Shown: positions 18,068-24,885 of the stretch, piece by piece
How positions within the stretch are numbered: position 1 is the first letter of the stretch
Layout of the letters: each line of letters starts with the position of its first letter
Assembly: GCA_003213255.1 (NCBI GenBank)
Contig: QCNI01000014.1
Coordinates: forward strand, 1 to 38,801
Reading direction: 5' to 3'
Length of the DNA stretch: 38,801 nucleotides
Origin: Prochlorococcus sp. AG-424-P16
Lineage (GTDB): Bacteria > Cyanobacteriota > Cyanobacteriia > PCC-6307 > Cyanobiaceae
Translations under genes and position numbers: made by a program
Notes under the pieces: generated by a model
The model's database searches: none
What the model was told of the DNA's origin: nothing
What the model saw: the letters and a program-made list of their open reading frames with translations, nothing else

Positions 18068-18223
18068 TTAATTACCTGCATCAGGAACAAATCTTAAAGC
18101 GATGAATAGCAAACTTCCAGCTCCAGCAATAGCTGCAGCCACTAATCCAAAATCTGTAGGGATTGTGCGAGATGCAAAAATTAATGATGCAAATGTAATA
18201 TCCATAATGAAATTTAAACTCAT
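18068..18223 (-). CDS. Small one-helix membrane protein, 51 aa, possibly photosystem-associated
   Basis: A short reading frame runs from ATG at 18223 (minus) to TAA at 18068-18070 and encodes 51 residues. It begins MSLNFIMDITFASLIFASR, then TIPTDFGLVAAAIAGAG, SLLFIALRFVPDAGN. Residues about 26-43 form one Gly/Ala-rich transmembrane helix. An internal Met at residue 7 is an alternative start. Size and helix resemble low-molecular-weight photosystem subunits, but I cannot match it to a named one. Its coherent hydrophobic pattern and the lack of any other gene in this gap support real coding. It is divergent from the DUF883-like gene. Confidence 0.6.
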   Translation of the reverse strand: MSLNFIMDITFASLIFASRTIPTDFGLVAAAIAGAGSLLFIALRFVPDAGN

Positions 18224-18392
18224 TTAATAATTCCAGTAATAGCTTAACAAAAGCTTCTTGCAGAACAGAGTAGATAAATAAAATGTAAATAAACTTTTAT
18301 ATGTTTTTTTTCTATATAAATCCCACAATTATTTAGATAAGGGTTCCAAATTAAGAAAATGGGTTTAATCTTAAAATAAATAAGTTTGAATA

Positions 18393-18854
18393 ATGGAGAC
18401 TTACCATCCTCCCAAAGAAGTAGAAGATAAAGAAGATAACTCTAATCTTCCTGAAAGAGAGGTTCTCTCGGAAAAATGGTTACTCGAAAAAATTGACAGT
18501 TTAATACCTTTAATAAAAGAAAAATGGCCTAACATTGCACAACAAACCCTTGAAGCCACAAAAGGGAGTATTGACGATTTAGTTGAAGTAATAGCAAGCC
18601 ATAGTGGAACCTCAGCAATTAGAATTAAAAGCCAACTATTTGAAATAATTGATTCAATAAGAGAAAACAATTGGGAAATATCAGAAAAAATTGAGCCTAT
18701 AGAAAGTCAATTAGAAGAATTATTAGAAGAACTTAACGATACACTTAGACCAAAGATAGAAAGTCCTATAAGAAAAAAACCATTATTATCTATTGCTATT
18801 GCGGCTGGTATTGGTTTACTAATAGGAACGCTATTAAACAGTGGTAGAAAATAA
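18393..18854 (+). CDS. DUF883/YqjD-like membrane-anchored protein
   Basis: A 153-residue protein. The first 125 residues are charged and helical, including a stretch like a CsbD/DUF883 coiled coil (EKIDSLIPLIKEKWPNIAQQ, then TLEATKGSIDDLVEVI). The C-terminus is a single anchor, KPLLSIAIAAGIGLLIGTLL, followed by NSGRK. That tail is typical of the ElaB/YqjD/DUF883 group, whose E. coli members sit on the inner membrane and bind ribosomes in stationary phase. The next gene is YqjE-like, so the classic yqjD-yqjE order is preserved. The role in cyanobacteria is not known. The call is from tail and context; the N-terminal part is divergent. Confidence 0.72.
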   Translation: METYHPPKEVEDKEDNSNLPEREVLSEKWLLEKIDSLIPLIKEKWPNIAQQTLEATKGSIDDLVEVIASHSGTSAIRIKSQLFEIIDSIRENNWEISEKIEPIESQLEELLEELNDTLRPKIESPIRKKPLLSIAIAAGIGLLIGTLLNSGRK

Positions 18855-18925
18855 TATGGAAAAAACCAAAAAATAAAAACTTTGCAAATACCGCCTCCAG
18901 AATTTCAGCGATTGCAAGTTCAGTT

Positions 18926-19243
18926 ATGGATTTGCATGTAAGAATAGCTCTTCAAGAAGTAGACAGAGAAAAAAGAAGATTAATTAGTGGTGGAATATTT
19001 TTGGCAATTGGCAGCACATTATTATTATTAGTACTAATTTGCATCCATATTATTTTCTACCTTTTTCTAACAAAATATAATAACTGGAATATTGAATATA
19101 ATTTATTACTCATAATATTTATCGATTTAGTTCTTGCAGGCTTAAGTTTAAAACTTGGAGGAAAATTAGCCAAAGGACCATATCTTCCTCAAACATTAGA
19201 GGGTTTAGGCAAGACAACAAAAGCCGTTTTGGGCAAAAAATAA
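18926..19243 (+). CDS. YqjE-like / phage-holin-superfamily III protein (5' end frameshifted)
   Basis: From ATG 18926 the product has 105 residues: MDLHVRIALQEVDREKRRLI, two helices (about residues 21-46 and 57-76), and a Lys-rich end. It matches the YqjE/DUF1469 layout. However, coding similarity clearly continues upstream in the same frame (NFANTASRISAIASSV precedes the Met), with no ATG, GTG or TTG before the stop at 18845-18847. An ATG at 18856 reads only MEKTKK and then stop. Deleting one A from the A6 run at 18860-18865 would give one 128-residue protein beginning MEKPKNKNFANTASR. So the start at 18926 is probably not the natural one. It is convergent with the RNA methyltransferase, with 1 base between stops. 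Confidence 0.78.
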   Translation: MDLHVRIALQEVDREKRRLISGGIFLAIGSTLLLLVLICIHIIFYLFLTKYNNWNIEYNLLLIIFIDLVLAGLSLKLGGKLAKGPYLPQTLEGLGKTTKAVLGKK

Positions 19244-19244
19244 A

Positions 19245-20369
19245 TTACCTTATTAAATACTTTATCCATCTACAATCTATTCCCCCATTACTGACAGGAA
19301 TTTTCAATGAAGATTTCATTTTCAAATATTTTGTTAGTTTTGGATTTCCACTTAGCAGCCAAAATTCCCAACCTGAAAAATTATTCTTTAGGAAGATTCC
19401 CATTTGTTCATATAAATAAATCAATTCATTTTCATCGCCTAATTTTTTGCCGTATGGAGGATTACATATGATTATCCCAGGTGTGCAACTTAATTGGAGT
19501 GCTAAAAAATCATTATTTATAAGCTCAATATAATTTTCTAGTCCAGCTAATGATATGTTTACATTTGCCTGCTCAAAAACCTTTTTATTAATTTCACATC
19601 CTATTATTGTTGGCAATTTTTCATAATTTATAATTTTATTTTTTGCCTTATTTTTTTCATTAAGATAAATATCTTTCCTAAAGTCCAACCAATTCTCAAA
19701 AAGATATACTTGATCAATATTTATGGGAACTCCAAGGTATTGGTTGACTGCCTCAATTAAGAAAGTTCCCGAGCCGCACATAAAATCTATTAATGGAACT
19801 TTGCCATTCCATTGAGTCATATTTATCAATCCAGAAGCTAAATTTTCTTTTAATGGAGCATTTCCAATTGCGGGTCTATAGCCTCTTTTGTGTAAGCTTT
19901 CAACGCTGCTTTGAAGACTGAGAATTGCTTTATTATTATTTAAATGCAGATGAATTATAAAATCAGGATTAGCCAGAGAAATATTGGATCTTTTATTCCA
20001 AACTGCCTGTTGCAAATCAGTTATAGAATTTTTTACTTCAAGAGCAGTGAAATGAGTATGACTTAAAGAAGATGTTCTCCCAGTCACTTGAACATTAAAC
20101 GTTTTATCAAAGTGCAACCAATTTAACCAATCAAATGAATCTCTAACCCCCGCATATAAAGATTGCTTGTCATAGCAATTAAAACTTGCAATTTCTCTAT
20201 AAAAACGAAAAGCTAATCTGGAATAGAAATGAACTCTATAAAAAGTTTCAAAATCACATTCAAAATTAATAAATCTTTTATAAGTATTAATATTAAAGCC
20301 GCCTAAATTTGAAATTTCTTCTGCTAAAGATTTCTCTAGTCCCTCCGGAGATGATGCCACTACATTCAT
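19245..20369 (-). CDS. THUMP-domain class I RNA methyltransferase (RlmL-N/YpsC-like)
   Basis: A 374-residue protein. The N-terminal 155 residues have the THUMP region layout (ASSPEGLEKSLAEEISNLGG at the start, DKTFNVQVTGRTSSLSHTHF further on). The SAM domain has LIDFMCGSGTFLIEAVNQYL as motif I and IICNPPYGKKLGDE as the NPPY catalytic motif of base N-methyltransferases. This is the family of 23S rRNA m2G methyltransferases such as the N-terminal half of RlmL, and of B. subtilis YpsC. Target specificity cannot be read from sequence. The gene is divergent from the tmRNA gene, with about 65 bases between. Confidence 0.88.
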   Translation of the reverse strand: MNVVASSPEGLEKSLAEEISNLGGFNINTYKRFINFECDFETFYRVHFYSRLAFRFYREIASFNCYDKQSLYAGVRDSFDWLNWLHFDKTFNVQVTGRTSSLSHTHFTALEVKNSITDLQQAVWNKRSNISLANPDFIIHLHLNNNKAILSLQSSVESLHKRGYRPAIGNAPLKENLASGLINMTQWNGKVPLIDFMCGSGTFLIEAVNQYLGVPINIDQVYLFENWLDFRKDIYLNEKNKAKNKIINYEKLPTIIGCEINKKVFEQANVNISLAGLENYIELINNDFLALQLSCTPGIIICNPPYGKKLGDENELIYLYEQMGIFLKNNFSGWEFWLLSGNPKLTKYLKMKSSLKIPVSNGGIDCRWIKYLIR

Positions 20370-20422
20370 ATACGATAAAACTTAGTAAAAAAACTATTCA
20401 ATAACCATTTTGCCTGTCAGAA

Positions 20423-20428
20423 TATAAA
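20423..20428 (+). promoter_or_regulatory. Possible -10 element of ssrA
   Basis: TATAAA lies about 7 bases before the expected 5' end of the tmRNA acceptor piece (around 20435). The -35 region 17 bases upstream is not recognisable. The distance fits a primary transcript that starts directly at the acceptor piece, but the assignment is tentative in such AT-rich DNA. Confidence 0.35.
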
Positions 20429-20571
20429 TGTCCAATTGGACTAGGTGATCTCAACCGATGTTTCGGACAGCGGTTCGATTCCGCTCAACTCCACTATTTG
20501 GGGTTGTAATGGTTTCGACGGGGCATAAGGAAGGTGACTGAAGCCGGCTCGGTTAGAGCAAAAACACAAAT

Positions 20572-20622
20572 GCTAACAAAATCGTTAGTTTCTCCCGTCA
20601 AACAGCACCAGTTGCTGCTTGA
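20572..20622 (+). other. tmRNA proteolysis tag reading frame
   Basis: Starting at GCT 20572 the frame encodes ANKIVSFSRQTAPVAA and ends with TGA at 20620-20622. The Ala-Ala end is the usual degron for Clp-type proteases. This is translated only by trans-translation, so it is not an independent gene. Confidence 0.9.
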
Positions 20623-20670
20623 TCCTAAAGGAGATGGGGTTATATCAGCCTTATCAACCAAATGATACGA

Positions 20671-20696
20671 GGAGTCTGGAAGGACTCCACTTTTTT
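20671..20696 (+). terminator. Rho-independent terminator of ssrA
   Basis: GGAGTCT and GGACTCC form a 7-bp stem (one T-G pair) around a GGAA loop at 20671-20688, followed by AC and six T at 20691-20696. It ends the tmRNA gene and is the only clear hairpin-plus-T-tract terminator I found. The hairpin could also remain as part of the mature coding-piece 3' end. Confidence 0.75.
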
Positions 20697-20850
20697 AAAT
20701 AACTAAGAAGTTGTAATAGATAATTTATGAGTGTGTAAATATTGCTGCAATTACTTGTATTAAAAAGAATTTTTTTAATTTTATAAGTATAAATACTGAG
20801 AAGATAAGTTTAAAATTAATTTATCTTATTAAGAAATCCAATCTTGCATA

Positions 20851-20988
20851 ATGGAATCTAATAAAAAACTAAATGACTTGATAATAAATCTCAAACCAAA
20901 AGTTATAAGATTCACTGGTGAAAAATTTCCGAATGAACTATGGAATAGTGGTTGTCAAATAAAAAAAAATAAGAAAATATCTAGCTAA
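20851..20988 (+). CDS. Small hypothetical protein, 45 aa
   Basis: The frame runs from ATG 20851 to TAA 20986-20988. The product starts MESNKKLNDLIINLKPKVIR, continues FTGEKFPNELWNSGCQ and ends with a Lys/Asn-rich tail. It is polar, without membrane segment or signal. Amino acid use looks protein-like, with Trp, Pro, Gly and Cys in a compact central block rather than the Lys/Asn/Ile noise of random AT-rich frames. It lies between the ssrA terminator and the convergent aldo/keto reductase, with 8 bases between stops. I do not recognise the family; conservation in relatives would decide whether it is real. Confidence 0.5.
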   Translation: MESNKKLNDLIINLKPKVIRFTGEKFPNELWNSGCQIKKNKKISS

Positions 20989-20996
20989 ACATTTAA

Positions 20997-21959
20997 TTAA
21001 TTACTCGAAAAAGGATTTTTCGGCATTTTTTTTAAACATTTTTTTGATACTTCCTGAAGTACTTTAAATTCATTTTTTTTTAAATTCCAATTAAATACAT
21101 TAGATACATCTATAACTTGAGATTTTTTTCGCATTCCAACTAGTGGAATAGTTCCTTGATAACAACACCAATTAATTGCTACTTGCGCTTGGGAAACTGA
21201 TCTTTGATGCGCAATTCTTTTTAGACACCTCCGCAATTCATATGTTGGTTTTTTATAGTTTTCAAATAAGGAATTACGAATAAAACTTTTTTCTTTATTT
21301 TCTTCTTTATCTGGATCAATACAAAGTATTCCAAAGGACAAAGGACTATAAGCAAAAAAATCAATATTATTTTCGTCGCAAATTTTTTTTACCTGATATT
21401 GTTTTCCTAAATCGGGAGCAAGCAAAGAAAACTGTATTTGAACACTCTTGAGGTGCTGATCTCTTTTTGCTAAGAAATTAATTAATTTCATCAATCTTTT
21501 AGGGCCTATATTTGATAAACCTATTTGAAAATCAAAGCCTTCATCTTTTAAATCGCAAAGATTATTCAACAGTCCTAATTCCTGCCAAGGATTGTATTTT
21601 GCAGTTGACCAATGTAATTGCACTATATCTAATTTGTTATTAAGTCTCTCTAAACTTTTCAAAAAAGGTTTATTGAAGCCTCTATTACCTATTCTCCAGG
21701 GATAAGGTGCAAGTTTGGTTGCTATTTGAATTCTTTTTTTCTTTGCTGAAGGAGTATTTAGTAAAAATTTTCCTATCAAAAATTCACTTCTGCCCTGAAG
21801 ATTCCCAGTACCGTAAGAATCTGCAGTATCAATTAGATCGAAACCTCTTCGTAACGCTTCATCATATGTCTCACGTAAATCATCGTCATTTGTAGATTGG
21901 TAATTCCAGAAAAGCTTATTCCCCCAGGACCACGTACCTAATCCAATTCTTTTCTTCAC
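20997..21959 (-). CDS. Aldo/keto reductase
   Basis: A 320-residue NAD(P)H-dependent oxidoreductase with the (beta/alpha)8 aldo/keto reductase pattern. The catalytic Asp and Tyr are in LIDTADSYGTG, the Lys in IATKLAPYPW and the His in IVQLHWS. The cofactor-binding end is GTIPLVGMRKKSQVIDV. The natural substrate is not predictable; plant and cyanobacterial relatives reduce aldehydes and ketones. It is monocistronic and divergent from the ParA gene, with 150 bases between that show no clear structure. Confidence 0.9.
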   Translation of the reverse strand: MKKRIGLGTWSWGNKLFWNYQSTNDDDLRETYDEALRRGFDLIDTADSYGTGNLQGRSEFLIGKFLLNTPSAKKKRIQIATKLAPYPWRIGNRGFNKPFLKSLERLNNKLDIVQLHWSTAKYNPWQELGLLNNLCDLKDEGFDFQIGLSNIGPKRLMKLINFLAKRDQHLKSVQIQFSLLAPDLGKQYQVKKICDENNIDFFAYSPLSFGILCIDPDKEENKEKSFIRNSLFENYKKPTYELRRCLKRIAHQRSVSQAQVAINWCCYQGTIPLVGMRKKSQVIDVSNVFNWNLKKNEFKVLQEVSKKCLKKMPKNPFSSN

Positions 21960-22109
21960 TAGCCAATTTAAATAAGGAACTTTATAAGGTTATCTAAAAA
22001 TATTAACTTCTTTAAAATATTTCAAAAAATAAGTTTTAAAGCATTAAAAATCAATTTCTCTTGACATTAAGAAATTATTCTCCAAAGTAAGAGAAATAAA
22101 AATAAAAAA

Positions 22110-22781
22110 TTGTTCATTACCGTTTGCGGACAAAAAGGGGGGGTGGCCAAGACCTGTACAAGTATTCACCTTGCAAGTGTTTGGCATTCTGAAGGTAAAA
22201 AAGTTTGCATAGTCGATGCCGACAAGAATAGATCTGCTTTAGCATACGCATCAAGAGGCAATCTTCCATTTCCAGTTTTCCCCGTCAATTCAGCTGCTAA
22301 AGCATCAAGATCATCAGAAATTGTAATAACTGATGGCCAAGCTAGCAGTGATCAAGAAGAACTTAAACACTTAGCGTATGGTTCAGATTTAGTTATCTTA
22401 CCTACAACTGCAAAAGCAAGATCAGTAGAATTAACTGTTGAACTAGCTAATTTATTAAGCAACTTAAAAGTTAACCATGCTGTAGTAATAGTAAAAGTTG
22501 ATTTTAGACAGCAAAAAGCAGCGCAACAAGCCAAAGCAGCTCTAGAAAATTTTGGTTTATATGTTTTTGATACATTTATACCCTTACTCTCAGCATTTGA
22601 TAAAGCAGAAGCCTCCGGCAATGCTGTATTTGAAGCTGTAGACGATTTAGGCAGATCAGATCCTCGTCGAATGACGGGCTGGTCTGCTTATTGTTCAATT
22701 GCCTCACAAATTCCATGCCTGATTTCGAAGCCCTCATCCGACACCAACAACTTAAACAACCAACAACCAATAAGCGCTTAA
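22110..22781 (+). CDS. ParA/MinD-family ATPase
   Basis: A 223-residue P-loop ATPase. The deviant Walker A is FITVCGQKGGVAKTCTSIHL at the very N-terminus, with the signature Lys of KGG (the second loop Gly is Ala, seen in some ParA proteins). A DADKNRSAL motif and TDGQASSDQEE follow. No DNA-binding N-terminal domain is present, so it is a small ParA. No parB lies next to it, so it may position a protein or membrane cargo rather than partition DNA. The start is TTG at 22110: the frame has no ATG or GTG between the upstream stop (22068-22070) and the Walker A. Its 3' end overlaps the next gene by 67 bases. Confidence 0.88.
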   Translation: MFITVCGQKGGVAKTCTSIHLASVWHSEGKKVCIVDADKNRSALAYASRGNLPFPVFPVNSAAKASRSSEIVITDGQASSDQEELKHLAYGSDLVILPTTAKARSVELTVELANLLSNLKVNHAVVIVKVDFRQQKAAQQAKAALENFGLYVFDTFIPLLSAFDKAEASGNAVFEAVDDLGRSDPRRMTGWSAYCSIASQIPCLISKPSSDTNNLNNQQPISA

Positions 22782-22957
22782 AAGTAGTTGATTCTCCTAA
22801 TTTTGAAGAAGAAAAAAAAGAAGAGGCAATAATTAGACAATCTGGATTATTAGTTAATTTTTTTGGAGGTTTTATAGGCTCTGTAATTGGAACTTTAACA
22901 ATACTGTTTCTATATATAAATGAATATCTACCATTAGATTTACTAAAACTTAAGTAG
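22715..22957 (+). CDS. Small membrane protein overlapping parA
   Basis: An 80-residue frame begins at ATG 22715 (MPDFEALIRHQQLKQPTTNK) and holds an acidic stretch, then one transmembrane helix (LLVNFFGGFIGSVIGTLTIL, then FLY, about residues 42-68). TTG at 22691 would add eight residues. The first 67 bases lie inside the parA coding region in another frame, and the last 8 bases overlap the stop region of convergent argJ. The helix after the overlap argues for real coding. A link to ParA, such as a membrane partner, is inference from position. Confidence 0.68.
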   Translation: MPDFEALIRHQQLKQPTTNKRLKVVDSPNFEEEKKEEAIIRQSGLLVNFFGGFIGSVIGTLTILFLYINEYLPLDLLKLK

Positions 22958-24188
22958 TATATTCGCTATTTATTTCAACATATTTTTTAGAAAGATCGCA
23001 CCCCCAAGCTGTGCCTTTCGATTCGCCTGAATTTAGATTAATCATAATATTTACAATATCATCTACCAAATATCTACCTTTCATTCTGGACTTAATATAG
23101 TCTGTGACTTTTTGTGGATCATATTTATTTAACTTGCCTTTTTCCAAAATGTGGGCGTTTCCTATATACAAGTCAACGTCATTTAAATTAAATTTAACTC
23201 CAGAATTACCTGCAGCAGAAATGATTCGTCCCCAATTTGGATCACAACCATGTATCGCAGTTTTTACCAAAGCAGAATTACAAATAGATTTCGCGAGCAT
23301 AATTGCATCATCTGTATTTTTTGCTCCTTGAACCAAAACTTCTAATAAACAATTTGCTCCCTCTCCATCCCTTGCAATACTTTTTGCCAAGTTCTGACAT
23401 ACAATATCAATCCCTTGTTGGATAATTGGAAAAAACCTTTTTTCAATTTTCTCTCCTGCATTTATTCCAACAAAAGAATCATTTGTGCTTGTCTCTCCAT
23501 CAACTGATATTGCATTAAAAGATTTTTGAACCGCAATAGCAATCATTTTGTCCCATTCTTCTTTTTGAATACCCACATCACAGGTTAGAAAAGCAAGCAT
23601 TGTAGCCATGTTGGGGTAAATCATTCCTGAACCTTTTGCAAATCCTGCTATTTTTATTTTTCTACCTTGAATAATCGTCTCTATTGACACTTTTTTCAAA
23701 GTCAAATCAGTAGTTAAAATTGCTTCTGCTGCATTTGCAAAATTATTACCCTTTAAATCACTAACTAAATTCGGTAAATTTTTTACTAAATCATTTATTT
23801 GTATTGGAACACCAATTACACCAGTTGAGCACATTAAAACTTCTTCTTCTTTTATTCCTAAAAGTTCCGCAATCTTTCCTGTAGCAATTTGAAAATGTTG
23901 AATGCCAAGATTTCCTGTACATGCATTTGCTTGACCAGAATTAATTAATATTGCTCTTACAAAACCTGAAGTTGCTTTAATCCTTTCCTCACAAATATCC
24001 ACACAAGAAGCTCGAACAATTGATTGGGTAAACATTCCACTAAAAATACTTCCTTCTGGAGCGAGTATTAGTGCTAAATCTTTTTTATTAGAAGCTTTTA
24101 AACCAGCAGATATTCCAGCAAAAAGAAACCCCTTGGGTGTTACCTTACTGTCATCAACAAACGACCAATTGGAATCTAACTGGCTCAA
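22950..24188 (-). CDS. argJ: ArgJ, ornithine acetyltransferase / N-acetylglutamate synthase
   Basis: A 412-residue enzyme that moves the acetyl group from N-acetylornithine to glutamate, closing the cyclic arginine pathway. Like other ArgJ proteins it should cut itself into two chains before Thr196 within SGMIYPNMATMLAFLTCD. FLFAGISAGLKASNKKDLAL at the start, NACTGNLG and HGCDPNWGRIISAAGNSG near the C-terminus are family hallmarks. Whether it also uses acetyl-CoA (bifunctional) cannot be told. It is divergent from coaE with 76 bases between. Confidence 0.95.
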   Translation of the reverse strand: MSQLDSNWSFVDDSKVTPKGFLFAGISAGLKASNKKDLALILAPEGSIFSGMFTQSIVRASCVDICEERIKATSGFVRAILINSGQANACTGNLGIQHFQIATGKIAELLGIKEEEVLMCSTGVIGVPIQINDLVKNLPNLVSDLKGNNFANAAEAILTTDLTLKKVSIETIIQGRKIKIAGFAKGSGMIYPNMATMLAFLTCDVGIQKEEWDKMIAIAVQKSFNAISVDGETSTNDSFVGINAGEKIEKRFFPIIQQGIDIVCQNLAKSIARDGEGANCLLEVLVQGAKNTDDAIMLAKSICNSALVKTAIHGCDPNWGRIISAAGNSGVKFNLNDVDLYIGNAHILEKGKLNKYDPQKVTDYIKSRMKGRYLVDDIVNIMINLNSGESKGTAWGCDLSKKYVEINSEYTT

Positions 24189-24264
24189 ACTTTTTGGTAT
24201 TTTAATTCATACTAACTACTCTTTAAAACTAAAGAAACTAAGTAATTAGATTATTATTAATTAT

Positions 24265-24882
24265 ATGGATATTCTTCAAAAATTAAAAAACAACCAAAGA
24301 AGGATTGGTTTAACAGGAGGTATTGCAAGTGGGAAGACAACTATAACTAATTACATAAGAAAACAAAAAAACATACCAATATTAGATGCAGATCATTTTT
24401 CAAGAGAATTAATCAAACCAAACACGTATGGATATAAGAAAATTTTAGATTATTTTGGAAATAAAATTATTGATAATAAAAGCAATTCAGAAAGGGAAAT
24501 AAACAGAAAACTTTTAAGGAACATTATTTTCAAACATCCAGAAAGCAAGGAATGGATTGAAAAACTACTTCACCCTTTAATTAAAGAAAGAATGATAGAA
24601 GAATGCAGTCAATACAGAAATAATCAAACTATAGTATTGGTTATTCCATTATTGTTTGAAGCAAAATTTGAAGATATTTGCACTGAAATATGGTTAGTAA
24701 AATGTCCTAAAGAAATACAAAAAAACAGACTTATCACACGAGATAAAATTAGCGAAAAAGAAGCATCTGAATTGATAAATTTTCAATTAAGTTTTGAAGA
24801 AAAAAGAAAATTCTCAGATATTATTTTAGAGAATTCGGATGATCAAAATAAATGGATCAATACGATAAAAAAGCTTCTTTAA
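24265..24882 (+). CDS. coaE: Dephospho-CoA kinase
   Basis: A 205-residue kinase for the last step of coenzyme A synthesis. The P-loop RRIGLTGGIASGKTTI lies at about residues 12-27, the substrate region ILDADHFSREL follows, and LHPLIKERM and VLVIPLLFEAKFED are typical of CoaE. Length is normal. The start ATG is 11 residues before the first beta strand. It is convergent with gatB, with 3 bases between stops. Confidence 0.94.
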   Translation: MDILQKLKNNQRRIGLTGGIASGKTTITNYIRKQKNIPILDADHFSRELIKPNTYGYKKILDYFGNKIIDNKSNSEREINRKLLRNIIFKHPESKEWIEKLLHPLIKERMIEECSQYRNNQTIVLVIPLLFEAKFEDICTEIWLVKCPKEIQKNRLITRDKISEKEASELINFQLSFEEKRKFSDIILENSDDQNKWINTIKKLL

Positions 24883-24885
24883 GAT

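Larger units (their letters stand above)
20435..20696 (+). ncRNA. ssrA: tmRNA, circularly permuted two-piece form
   Basis: The gene order is permuted. The 3' acceptor piece comes first: the T arm GCGG-TTCGATT-CCGC ends at 20484, then CAACTCC and discriminator A at 20493. The mature 5' end follows at 20500 with GGGGTTGTAATGGTTTCGAC. GGGGTTG pairs with CAACTCC, including the G3-U pair that marks alanine tRNAs. Only six bases (20494-20499, CTATTT) separate the two mature ends and must be removed; CCA is not encoded. The tag frame in the coding piece reads ANKIVSFSRQTAPVAA then TGA. tmRNA with SmpB rescues stalled ribosomes and marks products for proteolysis. The exact outer ends (5' near 20435, 3' at or before the hairpin) are estimates. 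Confidence 0.93.

Noticed and set aside
22061..22066. TTGACA resembling a -35 box upstream of parA
   Set aside because: No -10 element is found at 16-18 bases; not listed as a promoter.
22691..22714. TTG start for the small protein overlapping parA
   Set aside because: The ATG at 22715 is a better start and reduces the overlap; the added eight residues show no features.
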